DNA from: Lactiplantibacillus nangangensis
GTDB lineage: Bacteria; Bacillota; Bacilli; Lactobacillales; Lactobacillaceae
Direction: 5' to 3'
Assembly: GCF_005405065.1 (NCBI RefSeq)
Contig: NZ_BJDI01000015.1
Coordinates: forward strand, 16,824-80,823
DNA length: 64,000 bases
Shown here piece after piece: positions 48,301 through 59,359 of this stretch. Made by a program: the position numbers and the translations under genes. Position 1 is the first letter of the stretch. Every line of letters begins with the position of its first letter. The notes below the pieces were generated by a model that saw only the letters and a list, made by a program, of their open reading frames with translations, was not told the origin of the DNA and ran no database searches.

Positions 48301-48472
48301 AATCCAAGTGGTCATCAACACGGTTTCGGATGAAGAACAAGCCGCTGATGATGGTGCTTTGATTCGAAATACCTCGATTGCACATGGGGTGCCATTGTTT
48401 ACGGCACTCGATACAGTTGCGGCCATCTTACAAGTCTTAGAATCACAATCATTTGTCACACAAGCTTTATAA
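45296..48472 (+). CDS. carB: Carbamoyl-phosphate synthase large subunit
   Basis: The 1,058-aa subunit has two ATP-grasp halves, each opening with a SGPI(I/R)IGQ motif (residues near 14 and 560) followed by EFDY, and [12 protein letters not shown] / [12 protein letters not shown] metal sites. The C-terminal MGS-like domain (about 930-1058) is the allosteric UMP site. It makes carbamoyl phosphate for pyrimidines (pyrAb). GGAAGC precedes ATG 45296. Confidence 0.96.
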   Translation: MPKRTDIHKIMVIGSGPIIIGQAAEFDYSGTQACLALKELGYEVVLVNSNPATIMTDKEIADQVYLEPITLEFVSQILRKEHPDAILPTLGGQQGLNMAMELSKSGILTELKIELLGTKLSAIDQAEDREQFKELMEKLNEPVPASGIAYTVDEAVDFATKTGYPVIVRPAFTMGGTGGGIAETEAELRTIAENGLSLSPVTQVLIEQSIAGYKEIEFEVMRDAADNAMVVCNMENFDPVGIHTGDSIVYAPVQTLADREVQMLRDASLKIIRALKIEGGCNVQLALDPNSFKYYIIEVNPRVSRSSALASKATGYPIAKMAAKIAVGLHLDEIKNPVTGTTYAEFEPALDYVVCKIPRWPFDKFTHADRRLGTQMKATGEVMAIGRNIEEATLKAVRSLEIGVTHIDEPALAQVDDDTLSDKMIHAQDDRLFYLAEAIRRGYTIEEIAEITKINVFFLDKLLHIIELERALAEHIDDLDTLTTAKRNGFADQTVAEIWHETIDQVRRFRKDHQLVPVYKMVDTCAGEFASTTPYYYGTYETENESLVTKKPSVLVLGSGPIRIGQGVEFDYATVHSVKAIQKAGYEAIIMNSNPETVSTDFSISDKLYFEPLTIEDVMNVIDLEQPTGVIVQFGGQTAINLAAPLEAHGVKILGTTVTDVNRAEDRDEFDKVIKSLKIPQPAGDTASDEATAMTIADKIGYPVLVRPSYVLGGRAMEIVKKPADLDYYMHNAVKVSHDHPVLIDSYLVGKECEVDAICDGKTVLIPGIMEHIERAGVHSGDSMAVYPPQSLSAAVQQQIVTYTEQLAISLNCIGMMNIQFVIHEEQVYVIEVNPRASRTVPFLSKVTGIPMAQVATRVILGQTLASQGYEDGLAPTGHLVHVKAPVFSFSKLNRVDSLLGPEMKSTGEVMGSDTTMAKALYKAFEAAKLHVPNHGNVLLTVRDDDKPEALKLAQRFHALGYQLVATSGTASYLTNHQLPVRVVDKIATGENDLLSQMEAGQIQVVINTVSDEEQAADDGALIRNTSIAHGVPLFTALDTVAAILQVLESQSFVTQAL

Positions 48473-48491
48473 ACACGAAAAGGGGATCGAC

Positions 48492-49409
48492 ATGGAACGA
48501 TTAGCAGTGAATTTAGCCGGGGTCACGTTAAAGAATCCGGTGATGCCCGCCAGCGGGACCGCCGCTTATGGTCAAAGTATGGCGCAACAACTCGATTTAG
48601 GCGCACTTGGTGGTTTGGTAATCAAGTCGACCACCGCCGAACCACGTGTGGGTAATCCACGACCAACGACCGCCCCAACGACGGCCGGTTGGTTGAATGC
48701 GATTGGCTTGAAGAATCCAGGCATCGATAACGTGTTAGCTGAAAAGTTACCTTGGTTAGCTGAACATTACCCGGAATTACCAATTGTCGGCAGTGTTGCT
48801 GGCAGTATCTTTGACGAATACGTTGCCGTCGCTAAAAAGATGACAACGGCGCCAAATGTGAAACTGTTAGAAATTAATATTTCGTGTCCGAATGTGGATC
48901 ACGGTGGTTTGGCCTTTGGAACGGATCCAGTTGTCGTCAAAGATTTGACACAAGCAATCGTCGCAGTGGTTGATAAGCCCGTGTTTATGAAGTTAACCCC
49001 TAATGTTACGGATATTGTCCCAATTGCCGCCGCCGCCGAAGCTGGTGGGGCAGCGGGCTTAACGATGATCAATACTTTGACTGGAATGGGTATCGATTTG
49101 AAAACGCGCCAACCAATTTTGGCTCACGGGACCGGTGGCTTATCTGGCAAGGCCTTGCACCCAATGGCCGTGCGGATGATCCATGAAGTGCGTCAACAAA
49201 CGAAATTGCCAATTGTTGGGGTCGGTGGGGTCTTTACGCCTGAAGATGTTTTGGAATTCTACCTTGCTGGAGCCAATGCCGTTCAAGTTGGGGCGGCCAC
49301 TTATGGGCACCCGACTGCTTGTACGGATATCATTGCCGGCTTACCAGCCGCAATGGATAAGTACGGCATGACGAGTTTGAGTGACTTGATTGCGGAGGTC
49401 CAAGGATGA
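48492..49409 (+). CDS. pyrD: Dihydroorotate dehydrogenase, class 1B catalytic type
   Basis: The 305-aa flavoprotein oxidises dihydroorotate to orotate. [19 protein letters not shown] carries the catalytic cysteine typical of class 1; NTLTGMGID and [14 protein letters not shown] are FMN-binding blocks. Sequence points to class 1B (PyrDB), which normally works with PyrK, yet no pyrK gene is present in this operon. ATG 48492 behind AAAGGGG was chosen over an ATG inside carB. Confidence 0.92.
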   Translation: MERLAVNLAGVTLKNPVMPASGTAAYGQSMAQQLDLGALGGLVIKSTTAEPRVGNPRPTTAPTTAGWLNAIGLKNPGIDNVLAEKLPWLAEHYPELPIVGSVAGSIFDEYVAVAKKMTTAPNVKLLEINISCPNVDHGGLAFGTDPVVVKDLTQAIVAVVDKPVFMKLTPNVTDIVPIAAAAEAGGAAGLTMINTLTGMGIDLKTRQPILAHGTGGLSGKALHPMAVRMIHEVRQQTKLPIVGVGGVFTPEDVLEFYLAGANAVQVGAATYGHPTACTDIIAGLPAAMDKYGMTSLSDLIAEVQG

Positions 49410-50128
49410 GTCGACCAGTAATTATTGCCTTAGATTTTCCGACCGCTGACAAAGCGTTAGCGTTTTTAGACCAGTTTCCGGCAACTGCGAACTTGACGGT
49501 TAAAATTGGGATGGAATTATTTTATGCCGCAGGTCCCCAAATCGTGCGTGACATCAGTGCCCGTGGTCATGCCGTCTTTCTCGATTTGAAATTGCATGAC
49601 ATTCCAAATACGGTGGAATCAGCGATGCGCGTCATTGGTCGCCTAGGCGTCCGTTATACGACGGTCCATGCGGCAGGCGGGCATGTCATGTTGGCCGCTG
49701 CTAAACGGGGACTGGTTGCCGGTGCGGCCGAAGAAGGGTTATCAGCACCCAAACTGTTAGCCATTACGCAGTTAACCTCGACGAATCAAGCGATGCTTAA
49801 CGATGATCAACAGATTGCCGGGACCGTGCAGGCTAGTGTAGTTCACTATGCTGAGTTGGCGCAAGCGAGTGGCTGTGACGGTGTGATTTGTTCTGCGCAA
49901 GAGATCACAGCGATTCATGTGGCAGTGGGGCCAGACTTTATTGGCATCACGCCTGGTATTCGGCCCGCAACTGCGGCCGCCGATGACCAACAACGCGTGA
50001 TGACACCAACCGCCGCTGCTGAAGCCGGCAGCAACGGTTTAGTGGTCGGTCGACCAATTACGCAAGCCAGTGACCCTGTAAAAGCTTATCAACAGATTGT
50101 GACAGAATGGAGTACAGCTAATGACTAA
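49406..50128 (+). CDS. pyrF: Orotidine 5'-phosphate decarboxylase
   Basis: The 240-aa TIM-barrel enzyme gives UMP. The catalytic array is [25 protein letters not shown] starts the barrel and GITPGIRP and VVGRPITQA bind phosphate. ATGA overlap with pyrD and an 8-nt overlap with pyrE. Confidence 0.95.
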   Translation: MSRPVIIALDFPTADKALAFLDQFPATANLTVKIGMELFYAAGPQIVRDISARGHAVFLDLKLHDIPNTVESAMRVIGRLGVRYTTVHAAGGHVMLAAAKRGLVAGAAEEGLSAPKLLAITQLTSTNQAMLNDDQQIAGTVQASVVHYAELAQASGCDGVICSAQEITAIHVAVGPDFIGITPGIRPATAAADDQQRVMTPTAAAEAGSNGLVVGRPITQASDPVKAYQQIVTEWSTAND

Positions 50129-50759
50129 AATTGCAGCAACGATTGCCTCAGATTTATTAAGGATTCAAGCCGTCACGTTACGCCCAAATGACCCATTTAC
50201 TTGGGCCAGTGGGATGCATAGTCCAATTTACACGGATAATCGGTTAACGATTTCTTATCCAGCAGTTCGGACCCATATTGCAGAAGGGATTGCGGCCGTT
50301 ATTCGTGAGCAGTACCCAGAGACGGCAGTGATTGCCGGTGTGGCGACTGCGGGAATTCCGCACGCAGCATGGGTGGCTCAAATTTTGAACTTACCTCTGA
50401 TTTATGTGCGTTCGAAACCAAAGGATCACGGGGCGGGACGTCAGATTGAAGGCGTCTTAACCCCTGGTGAAAAAGTGGTTATGTTAGACGACTTAATTTC
50501 AACCGGTGGCAGTGTCTTGCAAGCTGCCAAAGCCGTTCAAGCTGAAGGTGGCGACATTCAAGCAGTTGGGTCGATTTTTAGCTATCAACTTGAAGCCGCG
50601 ACGACGAACTTTGCCGCTGCCCAATTACCTCTGTTCAGTTTGACGAATTACACGGCATTGATAGAAGTGGCACGACAAGCTGATCAGATTACGGATGCAG
50701 AGTTAGCGTCCTTACATGCTTGGCGACAAGATCCTGCCGCTTGGGGACAAGACCATTAA
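50121..50759 (+). CDS. pyrE: Orotate phosphoribosyltransferase
   Basis: The 212-aa enzyme makes OMP from orotate and PRPP. The PRPP loop is [31 protein letters not shown] and [17 protein letters not shown] bind substrates. Last gene of the operon; a terminator follows. Confidence 0.95.
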   Translation: MTKIAATIASDLLRIQAVTLRPNDPFTWASGMHSPIYTDNRLTISYPAVRTHIAEGIAAVIREQYPETAVIAGVATAGIPHAAWVAQILNLPLIYVRSKPKDHGAGRQIEGVLTPGEKVVMLDDLISTGGSVLQAAKAVQAEGGDIQAVGSIFSYQLEAATTNFAAAQLPLFSLTNYTALIEVARQADQITDAELASLHAWRQDPAAWGQDH

Positions 50760-50772
50760 TCACTTGAAAGAA

Positions 50773-50803
50773 AGGTTCGACCACCGATGTCGAATCTTTT
50801 TTT
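50773..50803 (+). terminator. Terminator of the pyr operon
   Basis: A 9-bp stem with one G-T pair (50773-50781 with 50789-50797) followed by seven T. Confidence 0.88.
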
Positions 50804-50923
50804 GTTTGGGTGATAAAAGATGGGAAAAATTCTAAATAACGTCGCTGTTTTTGGGTTCTTAAATATGCGATAATGAGACATAATTACATAGAACGTTTGT
50901 TCAGATTGAAGGAGGAAACTATC

Positions 50924-53900
50924 TTGAGTTTACAATTCGTGCTCGGTGCAGCGCAATATGATCATCGCAAAATGATGGTGCAACAACTCATTGATGCGCT
51001 GAAAACGGCGCAGTCGGATGACCAGTTTTTTTATCTGGTACCGAACCATATTAAGTTTGATACCGAAGTTGATGTGCTCAACCAACTGTCACAAATGGCT
51101 GGTCAGAATCGACAATTTTACGCACAGAGCCAAGTTCAAGTCTTTTCATTTACGCGGTTGGCTTGGTATTTAATGAAAAATGAAGCCGAATATCAAGTGC
51201 CACGGTTATCAGCGGCCGGCATCGATATGTTGCTCTACCGGATTTTGCGAGCCCATACCACAGAATTACGGTTATTTGGTGGCGAAGTTTCGCAAACGGG
51301 GTTTATCACACAGCTCGCAAAAGAAATCAATGAGCTACAGACGGCTAATTTGACCCCAGAAGATGTTGCGCAGTTGGCCACGCAAGCACCAGCTGGGGAT
51401 CTGCAAGCTAAATTACACGATTTGTCAATTGTGTATGCGGACTTTGTCACAGCCACAGTTGGTAAGTATTTGAAGCCCGCGGACGTTTTGGCAGAATTAA
51501 ACACTTATTTACAACATCGAGATTTGAGCAAACTGCACTTTTATATCGAATTGGCAGGTTTTGCCCAATTACCAGGGCAACAGCAGGCTTTGATTACGAC
51601 CATGTTGGAGCATGGGGCTCAGGTGACCATCAGTTTAATGTTAGACAAAGCAGTGACGCAGCAGTTACCAGAAAATGGCAGTCTGTTTTATCAAACAGGG
51701 CGATTGTATTACCGGTTATATCAATATGCACAAGTGCGCCACGTGCACATCGGCATCGATATCAATGCTCGGGTCAACAAGCCACGCGTGAGCGAAGGGT
51801 TACAGGCACTCGATGATTATTGGCGTGGCCACCCGCAACATGGTAGTGGCCAGGAACCTGAAAACAACGCGATTAGCCTTTTTCGAACGGATAGCCGCCA
51901 AACGGAATTAGCCCAAGTAGCCCGGAAAATTCGACAGTTAGTGGCGACCGGCGAGTATCATTACCGGGACTTTTTAGTGATGACGCGGCATTTGACGAGC
52001 TATCAAACGATGCTGGCACCAATTTTGCAAACCCAAGAAGTGCCGTATTTTGTCGATTTGCAACGGTCAATGGCAGACCATCCGTTAGTTGAATTGATTA
52101 GCGCACTATTTGATTTGGACGAGAAACACTATCAGTATCGCGATGTCATGCGGGTGTTAAAAACAGAACTCTTAATTCCTGTCGTTGATGGGCAGCCAAT
52201 GTCACGCCAAGCTTATCGGCAAGCCGTGGATTTAACGGAAAACTTCATTTTGAAGAGTGGTTATGCGGGCCAGCGCTGGTTGGAACAGACCGATTGGCAG
52301 TATTTCCAGTTTACTGCTGGCGATGCTGGCGTGGAGACGGATGAAAATGCAGCTATTTCGCAACAAATTAACTTGATTCATCATTTTGTCGCCAAGATTT
52401 TTCCACCATTCTTCAAAAAGATGGCCGCGGCAAGTGATGGTCGAACGGCGGCGACAGTATTATTTGATTTCTTAACGAAACATAGGGTCGACCAACAATT
52501 AATGGCTTGGCGCGATCAAGCGTTAGACCATCAGGACGTTGCGGCGGCCGCCGAACCAGAACAAACTTGGCAGGCTTTCTGCAACATGCTCGATGAGTTC
52601 GTGACGTTATTAGGGACAGAACCGTTTGACTTAACAGACTTTTTGGCATTGTTGCAAGCCGGGTTTGAGGGGGCCAACTATTCTCAAATTCCATCGACAC
52701 TTGACCAAGTTTTGATTTCTGAAAGTGGGATGGTCCAGAGCCAGCAACGGCGAGTTGTTTTCATGATTGGTGCGACTGATCTGGTGATGCCAGACCGGAT
52801 CATGACCAACGATTTGTTGAGTGATGTTGATAAGGCGACGTTACAGCCCAACATTGAGGCATTAGATGGGGATCATTATTTAAGTGATTCGGCCGTCATT
52901 CAGTTAGGGGACGAACGTTGTCTAAACTATTTAGCCTTCATGACCGGCACTGACCAGCTATTTTTCAGTGCCCCTTTAAAAGATGATCAGGAAACTGATT
53001 TAGGTTTGTCAAATTATGTGAAACAAATCCAACAACATTTTCGACTCCCAATGGCGGTCTATTTGGGGTCACCAGAACCAACCGTGACAGAGATCAGGCC
53101 GTTTGTTGGGACGAAGCGTCGAACCATGACCCATGTCATTCAAGTCTATCGAGATGTATTGACGGCTAATACCGATCGTAATCGGGTGGGAGCCCTATTA
53201 CGGCCAGCGCCAGTTTGGGTCTGGCTCCGGCAGCAATTGACGCGTGATCCGGAATTTGGGCCACTCGCCCAACAGTTACTGGCGGGGTTAAGCTATCGCA
53301 ATGTGCCGGTTGCATTAAAGCCCGAGTCGGTCAAAGCGTTATACGGAAATCAAATTTATACCTCAATTTCCAAACTTGAAGAATTTTATCGTAATCGCTA
53401 TGCCTACTTTTTGAAGTATGGCTTGAAGTTGCGTGAACGGGATGTGTTCGAATTGTCGGCGGCTAGCACGGGTGAATTTTTCCATGCGGTCCTCGATGGC
53501 TTAGTTAAAGCTGTTCGCGCTGACAAGGTGGATTTGGCGAGTTTAAGTGACGGGCAGTTGGATCACTATTTAGGCCGAATTACGACTGATGTATTGGCAC
53601 AGCCACAGTTCATGATTTTATCGAGTTCTAATCGGATGGCTTATTTGCGGCAACAGTTGATCAATACGGTGAGTCAGATTGCCTATGCGATTCGTAACCA
53701 GAGTTTGCGTTCGGCTGCTAAACCGACTCAAACTGAATTATTATTCGGAAATGTCGGCAAGGAGCACGGATTGAAGGCCCTCGATTTTAAAGTGGATGAC
53801 CAACATAGTGTCCATGTTCGTGGAAAGATTGACCGCTTGGATCAGATTCAAGTGGCTGATCAGCGCTATTTAGGGATTGTCGATTATAAGTCGTCTGTTC

Positions 53901-54520
53901 ATCGCTTTGACTTTCAGGAAGCTTACTATGGGATTGCCATGCAAATGTTGACCTATTTGGATGCGGTGCTACGTAATGAACACGACATTGTGGCAGATCC
54001 GCAAGCTAAAGTGAAACTGGCTGGCGCACTCTATATGCATATTCAAAATCCAACGCTTAAGCCGAGTGACGTGAAAACTGGGTTTGAGGCCGCTATGCTA
54101 AAAGCCAATAAGTATAAGGGCATTTTGTTGGATGACCCAGAACTGCTAGCAAAGTTAGACACTGATTTGCAGAAACAAACCGGGGTCTCAAAAATTTATC
54201 CGTTCCGGCGCAAAGCTTCAGGCGACTATAACCATGCCAATACGCGGACACCGTCATTGGTGACTGAAAAGCAACTATCACAATTGATTGATCATAATCA
54301 ACAATTGATTATTGAAGCGGCGGCTGCCATTTTTGCCGGGTCATTGGACTTAAATCCGATGCGGTTAAATGATAAGACGACGGCACTTCAATATTCACCG
54401 TATTTGGCAATTATGCAATTTGATGCCATGTTGCCAGAAAATAATTATCATGATTTACAACCACTCACTCCGAGTGAAGTGTTAGAACGAATTGCGAGCG
54501 GAGGTGGTCAAAATGACTAA
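50924..54520 (+). CDS. rexB: ATP-dependent nuclease subunit B
   Basis: The 1,198-aa protein is the RexB (AddB-like) half of the double-strand-break repair helicase-nuclease. The C-terminal RecB-type nuclease shows KIDRLDQ and GIVDYKSS. Only two cysteines were seen in the whole chain, so the four-cysteine iron-sulfur cluster of Bacillus AddB is absent. I chose TTG 50924 behind GGAGG; the upstream ATG (50873) would put the ribosome site inside the gene. It overlaps rexA by 8 nt. Confidence 0.92.
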   Translation: MSLQFVLGAAQYDHRKMMVQQLIDALKTAQSDDQFFYLVPNHIKFDTEVDVLNQLSQMAGQNRQFYAQSQVQVFSFTRLAWYLMKNEAEYQVPRLSAAGIDMLLYRILRAHTTELRLFGGEVSQTGFITQLAKEINELQTANLTPEDVAQLATQAPAGDLQAKLHDLSIVYADFVTATVGKYLKPADVLAELNTYLQHRDLSKLHFYIELAGFAQLPGQQQALITTMLEHGAQVTISLMLDKAVTQQLPENGSLFYQTGRLYYRLYQYAQVRHVHIGIDINARVNKPRVSEGLQALDDYWRGHPQHGSGQEPENNAISLFRTDSRQTELAQVARKIRQLVATGEYHYRDFLVMTRHLTSYQTMLAPILQTQEVPYFVDLQRSMADHPLVELISALFDLDEKHYQYRDVMRVLKTELLIPVVDGQPMSRQAYRQAVDLTENFILKSGYAGQRWLEQTDWQYFQFTAGDAGVETDENAAISQQINLIHHFVAKIFPPFFKKMAAASDGRTAATVLFDFLTKHRVDQQLMAWRDQALDHQDVAAAAEPEQTWQAFCNMLDEFVTLLGTEPFDLTDFLALLQAGFEGANYSQIPSTLDQVLISESGMVQSQQRRVVFMIGATDLVMPDRIMTNDLLSDVDKATLQPNIEALDGDHYLSDSAVIQLGDERCLNYLAFMTGTDQLFFSAPLKDDQETDLGLSNYVKQIQQHFRLPMAVYLGSPEPTVTEIRPFVGTKRRTMTHVIQVYRDVLTANTDRNRVGALLRPAPVWVWLRQQLTRDPEFGPLAQQLLAGLSYRNVPVALKPESVKALYGNQIYTSISKLEEFYRNRYAYFLKYGLKLRERDVFELSAASTGEFFHAVLDGLVKAVRADKVDLASLSDGQLDHYLGRITTDVLAQPQFMILSSSNRMAYLRQQLINTVSQIAYAIRNQSLRSAAKPTQTELLFGNVGKEHGLKALDFKVDDQHSVHVRGKIDRLDQIQVADQRYLGIVDYKSSVHRFDFQEAYYGIAMQMLTYLDAVLRNEHDIVADPQAKVKLAGALYMHIQNPTLKPSDVKTGFEAAMLKANKYKGILLDDPELLAKLDTDLQKQTGVSKIYPFRRKASGDYNHANTRTPSLVTEKQLSQLIDHNQQLIIEAAAAIFAGSLDLNPMRLNDKTTALQYSPYLAIMQFDAMLPENNYHDLQPLTPSEVLERIASGGGQND

Positions 54521-57500
54521 GTTTACAGCCAGCCAACAAGCGGCTATTGAACAACAAAATAATAATTTACTCGTTTCAGCGTCAGCTGGCTCTGGAAAGA
54601 CGACGGTCTTGATTGAACGCATTATGCGTAAGCTAGCAGCTGGGACGAATGTTGATCAACTGTTAGTGGTGACTTTTACCAATTTAGCAGCGAAGCACAT
54701 GAAACAAAAATTGGAGAATCAGCTGAATGCTAAAATCTCGACGCTGCTGAATCAAGCGCCTGACGCGGCAACGACTTCACCAGCAGTCCAGCGCTTGCGG
54801 CAACAATTGAATTTGTTAGGGGTCGCTAATATCAGCACTCTGGACGCTTTTTGTTTGCGGCTGATCCAACGCTACTACTACGTGATCGACCTCGATCCAG
54901 TGTTCCGATTGCTAACAGATAATACGGAAGGACTACTGATTCGTGACCAAGTCTGGGGTGATGTGCGCGAACAACTCTACGGGGAGGACGGTCAGTTATT
55001 TGCACGGTTGACGGCTAATTTCTCGAATGACCGTAGCGATGATGGCTTGAGTGCGCTGATCATGCGACTCTTTGACTTTGCGCAATCGACGCCAGATCCA
55101 GTCGCTTGGTTAAAAGCGTTGCCCGAAGCGTATGTCATTGAGACGCCAACGGTTACCGAATCCGCATTTTATCAAAAACAACTGTTGCCATTATTACAGC
55201 AAACTTGCCAGCTGATGCAGGCCAATGTGACGCAAGCTTGCCAATTGGCGCAAGATGGTGAACTGGAAGATAAGACGATTAAGGCGTTGACGGCTGCTCA
55301 ACAGGACTTAGAAAAGTTAGCAACACAATTGCCGACTGCGACCTGGAATGAGCTACGTGGCCAAGTCGCGGCAATTAAGTTTGGCCGTATGAAGAAAACG
55401 TATAAGGATGACTTACTACGGACAACGGCGGCGGCCAATGTCGGACAGCAAGTGCAAGCGGTCAAAGATCAGCTTAAACAACTCAGTGAGAGCTACTTTG
55501 CTGCGGATGAACAACAAGTACTGGCTGTGATGCATGGTTCGGCGGCGTTAGTGACAGAACTCGTACAAGCAACGTTGAAATTCAAGGATGCATTCGCAGC
55601 GGAAAAACGGCGCCGGCATGTGCTGGACTTTAGTGATTTGGAGCACTTAACGTTACAAATTTTAACGAGTACCGACGACAGTGGTCAGGGCGCTTTAGCG
55701 CAATTGCGGGCTCAGTTTGACGAAGTAATGGTCGATGAATATCAAGATATTAATAGTCTACAAGAAACAATTTTACAATTGTTGGCCCGTAAAGAACCAG
55801 GGAATATGTTTATGGTTGGCGATGTTAAACAATCGATCTATCAATTCCGTTTAGCAGATCCGTTGTTGTTCTTGCATAAATATCGTGATTATGGCGAAAA
55901 TCCAGCTCACGGGGATCGCATTGTCCTCGCTGAAAACTTTCGTTCAGTTGAAAATGTCGATAACCTGACGAATTTGATTTTTAGTCAACTGATGGATGCC
56001 CCAGTTGGTCAAATCGAGTACGATGACGCAGCTAAATTGAAGTATGGTCCGAAAGATTACCCGGCTGATATGCCACAGACGACCAGTTTATTGCTGTATC
56101 AGTCTGGCGAAAAGGACACTGAAACTGCCACAGATGAAGATGATCCCAATTTTGCCATTGATGATCCGTCTGAAGGTAGTATCACGATGGTCGCCCAGAA
56201 AATTTTGGCGTTGAAGGCTATGGATCGCCCAATCTATGATCGTCAGACGAAGACTTATCGCCCATTTCGATACAGCGACGCAGCGTTATTGGTCCCGACT
56301 CGGAATCATAACTTAACGATTATTGATATTTTCAAACGATTACAAATCCCAATCGTGGTCAATGATGCCCAGAATTATTTTCAAACGACTGAAATTAGGA
56401 TCATGATGGCGCTATTGAGTGTGATCGATAATCCGTATCAAGATATTCCATTAGTAGCGGTGTTACGCTCACCAATCGTGGGTTTGGACGAAAATCAGTT
56501 AGTCTATTTACGAATTCAAAATAAGACCAGCGACTATTTTCAAGCTTTACAGGATTTTTATGCAGCGTATCCAGGCCGTGCACACGAAGCTTATGGGGAC
56601 CAAGTCTACGCGAAAGTAGATCGTTTCATGACGCAATTAACAGAGTTTCGGGATCTCGCACGTCGTAACCAGTTAGTCACGTTGATCTGGCGTATCTATG
56701 AACGCACGGGGTTCTTGGACTATGTCGGTGGGATGCCGGCTGGTAAGCAACGACAAGCCAATTTGAATGCCTTATATGAACGGGCACACGCCTATGAAGA
56801 AGGCAGTTTTAAAGGATTGTTCCAATTTGTACGATTTATCAAACGAATGCAGGAAAAGGATCAAGATTTGGCGTCGGCGGTGGCCGAGACTGAAACTGAA
56901 GCAGTCAGTGTGATGACGATTCATGGCAGCAAAGGACTCGAATATCCGGTCGTCTTTATCATGGATCTGGATAAACAGTTTAATCAGAGCGACACGCGGC
57001 AGTCAGCGTTGTTAGATCGTGAAGCCGGTATTGGGATCACGTACCTCGAGCCGAAAACGCGGGTCAAATATCCGACCTTACCACGTTTATTGACGCAGCA
57101 AGTTGTCAGTCAAAAGTTGCGGGCAGAAGAAATGCGGAAACTTTACGTGGCAATTACCCGGGCAGAACAACAGTTGTATTTAGTTGGGACGGTTGAGTCG
57201 ATTGAAGCCGCTACGGAAAAATGGCGACGAGTCCTAGCTGATCCGCAATTGGTCTTGGCAGCCCAAGCGCGGGTGACGGCTAAGAGTGATTTAGATTGGT
57301 TAGGAATGACGTTGATTCGCCATCCAGATTTGAGAGCTTATTGGGATGGTGAGCAACCAACTTTTGATTTTACCGCTGATCAAACGCACATTTCAATTGA
57401 GCTAGGCGATCCTGATTCTGTTGGTAAGACTGTGCCACAATCGGCGTCAGCGGAGAGCACGCAACCGAGTGCGGTTGATTTGGTGGAAGGTGATTTGGCT

Positions 57501-58271
57501 GTAGACGTTGATCAGCTTACACAGAAAAAAATTCAGGATATGCTGAATTTTAAGTATCCAGACCAAATGGCGACCGCGACGACAGCTTATCAATCGGTCT
57601 CTGAAGTGAAGCGAATTTTCGAAGATCCCGATACGCCTTTAATGCAAGCTAATCCATCGGTCAGTGTGCAACAAGCACGGCCTAGCAGTCGTTATGTGAC
57701 GGATGAGTTAGCGACGCCACAATTTCTCCAAACGGCCCAAGCGCCAACGCGGGCAGAGGTTGGGAGTGCGACGCATTTAGTTTTGGAACAATTACCACTC
57801 AACGCACCGGTGACAGTTGAAGTCGTCAAGACGACGATCGGATCATTGGTGATGAAACAAGTTTTGACTGAAGCTGTGGCACAGTTAATTGACGTTGCGT
57901 CGGTAGTCGGATTTTATGCGAGTGACTTGGGGCAACAGATCTTGGCAGACCCCAGCCGTGTGCATCGCGAAGTGCCATTTTCGCTATTGATGCCAACTTG
58001 GCGTTTATTTGATGATTTTGATCAGACTGATTCCAATAAAATCTTGATTCATGGGATTATTGACGGTTATTTGGAAACTGACGCAGGCATCATTTTGTTT
58101 GACTACAAGACGGATCATGTGAAAGGGACCCAAGCCCTGTTGAAACGTTATGCGGGTCAAATCAAATTATATGCCGCAGCGTTGGGGTCGATGTACGAAC
58201 AGCCAATTGTGGAGCAGTATTTGTATTCCTTAACGCAACAACAATTAATCAGCGTGCCAAGTAAACACTGA
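54513..58271 (+). CDS. rexA: ATP-dependent helicase/nuclease subunit A
   Basis: The 1,252-aa UvrD/RecB-type subunit has Walker A ASAGSGKTTVL, DEYQDIN (motif II), QSIYQFR, and the late helicase block LYVAITRAEQQLY. The C-terminal nuclease domain has GIIDGYLE and ILFDYKTD. With RexB it processes broken DNA ends for RecA. ATG 54513 follows GGAGGTGG and overlaps the rexB stop. Confidence 0.94.
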   Translation: MTKFTASQQAAIEQQNNNLLVSASAGSGKTTVLIERIMRKLAAGTNVDQLLVVTFTNLAAKHMKQKLENQLNAKISTLLNQAPDAATTSPAVQRLRQQLNLLGVANISTLDAFCLRLIQRYYYVIDLDPVFRLLTDNTEGLLIRDQVWGDVREQLYGEDGQLFARLTANFSNDRSDDGLSALIMRLFDFAQSTPDPVAWLKALPEAYVIETPTVTESAFYQKQLLPLLQQTCQLMQANVTQACQLAQDGELEDKTIKALTAAQQDLEKLATQLPTATWNELRGQVAAIKFGRMKKTYKDDLLRTTAAANVGQQVQAVKDQLKQLSESYFAADEQQVLAVMHGSAALVTELVQATLKFKDAFAAEKRRRHVLDFSDLEHLTLQILTSTDDSGQGALAQLRAQFDEVMVDEYQDINSLQETILQLLARKEPGNMFMVGDVKQSIYQFRLADPLLFLHKYRDYGENPAHGDRIVLAENFRSVENVDNLTNLIFSQLMDAPVGQIEYDDAAKLKYGPKDYPADMPQTTSLLLYQSGEKDTETATDEDDPNFAIDDPSEGSITMVAQKILALKAMDRPIYDRQTKTYRPFRYSDAALLVPTRNHNLTIIDIFKRLQIPIVVNDAQNYFQTTEIRIMMALLSVIDNPYQDIPLVAVLRSPIVGLDENQLVYLRIQNKTSDYFQALQDFYAAYPGRAHEAYGDQVYAKVDRFMTQLTEFRDLARRNQLVTLIWRIYERTGFLDYVGGMPAGKQRQANLNALYERAHAYEEGSFKGLFQFVRFIKRMQEKDQDLASAVAETETEAVSVMTIHGSKGLEYPVVFIMDLDKQFNQSDTRQSALLDREAGIGITYLEPKTRVKYPTLPRLLTQQVVSQKLRAEEMRKLYVAITRAEQQLYLVGTVESIEAATEKWRRVLADPQLVLAAQARVTAKSDLDWLGMTLIRHPDLRAYWDGEQPTFDFTADQTHISIELGDPDSVGKTVPQSASAESTQPSAVDLVEGDLAVDVDQLTQKKIQDMLNFKYPDQMATATTAYQSVSEVKRIFEDPDTPLMQANPSVSVQQARPSSRYVTDELATPQFLQTAQAPTRAEVGSATHLVLEQLPLNAPVTVEVVKTTIGSLVMKQVLTEAVAQLIDVASVVGFYASDLGQQILADPSRVHREVPFSLLMPTWRLFDDFDQTDSNKILIHGIIDGYLETDAGIILFDYKTDHVKGTQALLKRYAGQIKLYAAALGSMYEQPIVEQYLYSLTQQQLISVPSKH

Positions 58272-58281
58272 TTTGTCACCT

Positions 58282-58332
58282 AAAATAGCGATGTCGTTGA
58301 ACTCATGAGTCCAGCGACATCGCTATTTTTTG
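58282..58332. terminator. Terminator after rexA
   Basis: A 15-bp perfect stem (58282-58296 with 58315-58329) with T run on the plus strand and T run on the other strand. Confidence 0.9.
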
Positions 58333-58452
58333 AGAAATTCTGAAAATTAACTGATTATTTACACTAACTTAATACTCAAATGGGTAACCTAATGTTAAAT
58401 TTAGCCTATGAAGCGTGCGTCTAAAACGACAACTGACAGGAGAAAGCCAAAA

Positions 58453-58710
58453 ATGCAGGGACTATTTTTCATCCAAACGTTTAGCTACATATTGTTGGTT
58501 ATTTGTCTGTCTAGATTTAGCCGAGCCCATCCAGATAATGTGACAGTGAGCTTTGTGAGGCGACACGTCTATGGCATAAACGGGTGGGCCATCCTAATTT
58601 TAGCAATTCAATTGCGATTACAGTTACCCCCGTGGACTGGTTTAATCCCGTATCTGTTATTTCTGACGATTGCGGCCGTGTTAATTAGTCGACGGTCGAA
58701 GCGGCAGTAG
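58453..58710 (+). CDS. Small membrane protein
   Basis: The 85-aa product has about three hydrophobic segments (residues 3-18, 40-52, 56-75) and a basic end (RRSKRQ). ATG 58453 follows AGGAGAAAG; an upstream ATG (58408) would add 15 residues without a ribosome site. No family recognised; convergent with the acetyltransferase gene. Confidence 0.6.
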   Translation: MQGLFFIQTFSYILLVICLSRFSRAHPDNVTVSFVRRHVYGINGWAILILAIQLRLQLPPWTGLIPYLLFLTIAAVLISRRSKRQ

Positions 58711-58728
58711 TTGCCTCACGTCTTAAAG

Positions 58729-59250
58729 CTAAAGCATCACTTGATAGGCATTTCGTTGATCAGTCGCATCGTTAGCCATGTAGACGATGCCCCGATAATT
58801 AAAGCCGGCTTTGGTAATGATATGTTGCATCCGTTGATTCAAGGCATGCGTGTCGACGCGAATCTGGCGGAAACCGGCAGCGTAACTTAGCGTCATCAAG
58901 TTGCTGAAATAGAAATCAGCCAAGTGTTGCCCGTGATAGCCACTGGCAATGGCGATTCGATGAATTGACGTGTAAGTGGCGTCGGCGTCACCAGCCCAGC
59001 TGCCTTGATAAATTTTTTGATAATTAGGGTCAGGAGTCGTTAGTAAGGCAGCCGTGCCAGCAATGTCACCATTAACGATCAGTAACCAAGCACGTTGCGC
59101 ATTGATATCGGCTTGGATATCACGATCAAGGGGATATCCGTCTTGCCATTGGGGAATCTGGTCGGCAGCCAGTGCTTGGCGGCCTTGTTCAATAATTGCC
59201 ATCATTGCGGGTAGATCAGCGTCGGTGGCTTGGCGGACATAGTTAGTCAT
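58729..59250 (-). CDS. GNAT-family N-acetyltransferase
   Basis: The 173-aa protein follows the GNAT fold: N-terminal strand-helix (RQATDADLPAMMAIIEQGR), strand 4 with SIHRIAIAS, the acetyl-CoA loop GYHGQHLADFYF and a late FNYRGIVYM. The substrate is not known. Monocistronic, RBS AGAAGGAT. Confidence 0.85.
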   Translation of the reverse strand: MTNYVRQATDADLPAMMAIIEQGRQALAADQIPQWQDGYPLDRDIQADINAQRAWLLIVNGDIAGTAALLTTPDPNYQKIYQGSWAGDADATYTSIHRIAIASGYHGQHLADFYFSNLMTLSYAAGFRQIRVDTHALNQRMQHIITKAGFNYRGIVYMANDATDQRNAYQVML

Positions 59251-59359
59251 TCATAAATCCTTCTCTCTTAAAATTAAACAAATTAATGCTAATTATTATA
59301 GAACTGTTGTGACTAGCTGACAAATTGAAAAGCAGATTAGTATTAATTCGATTATCATT

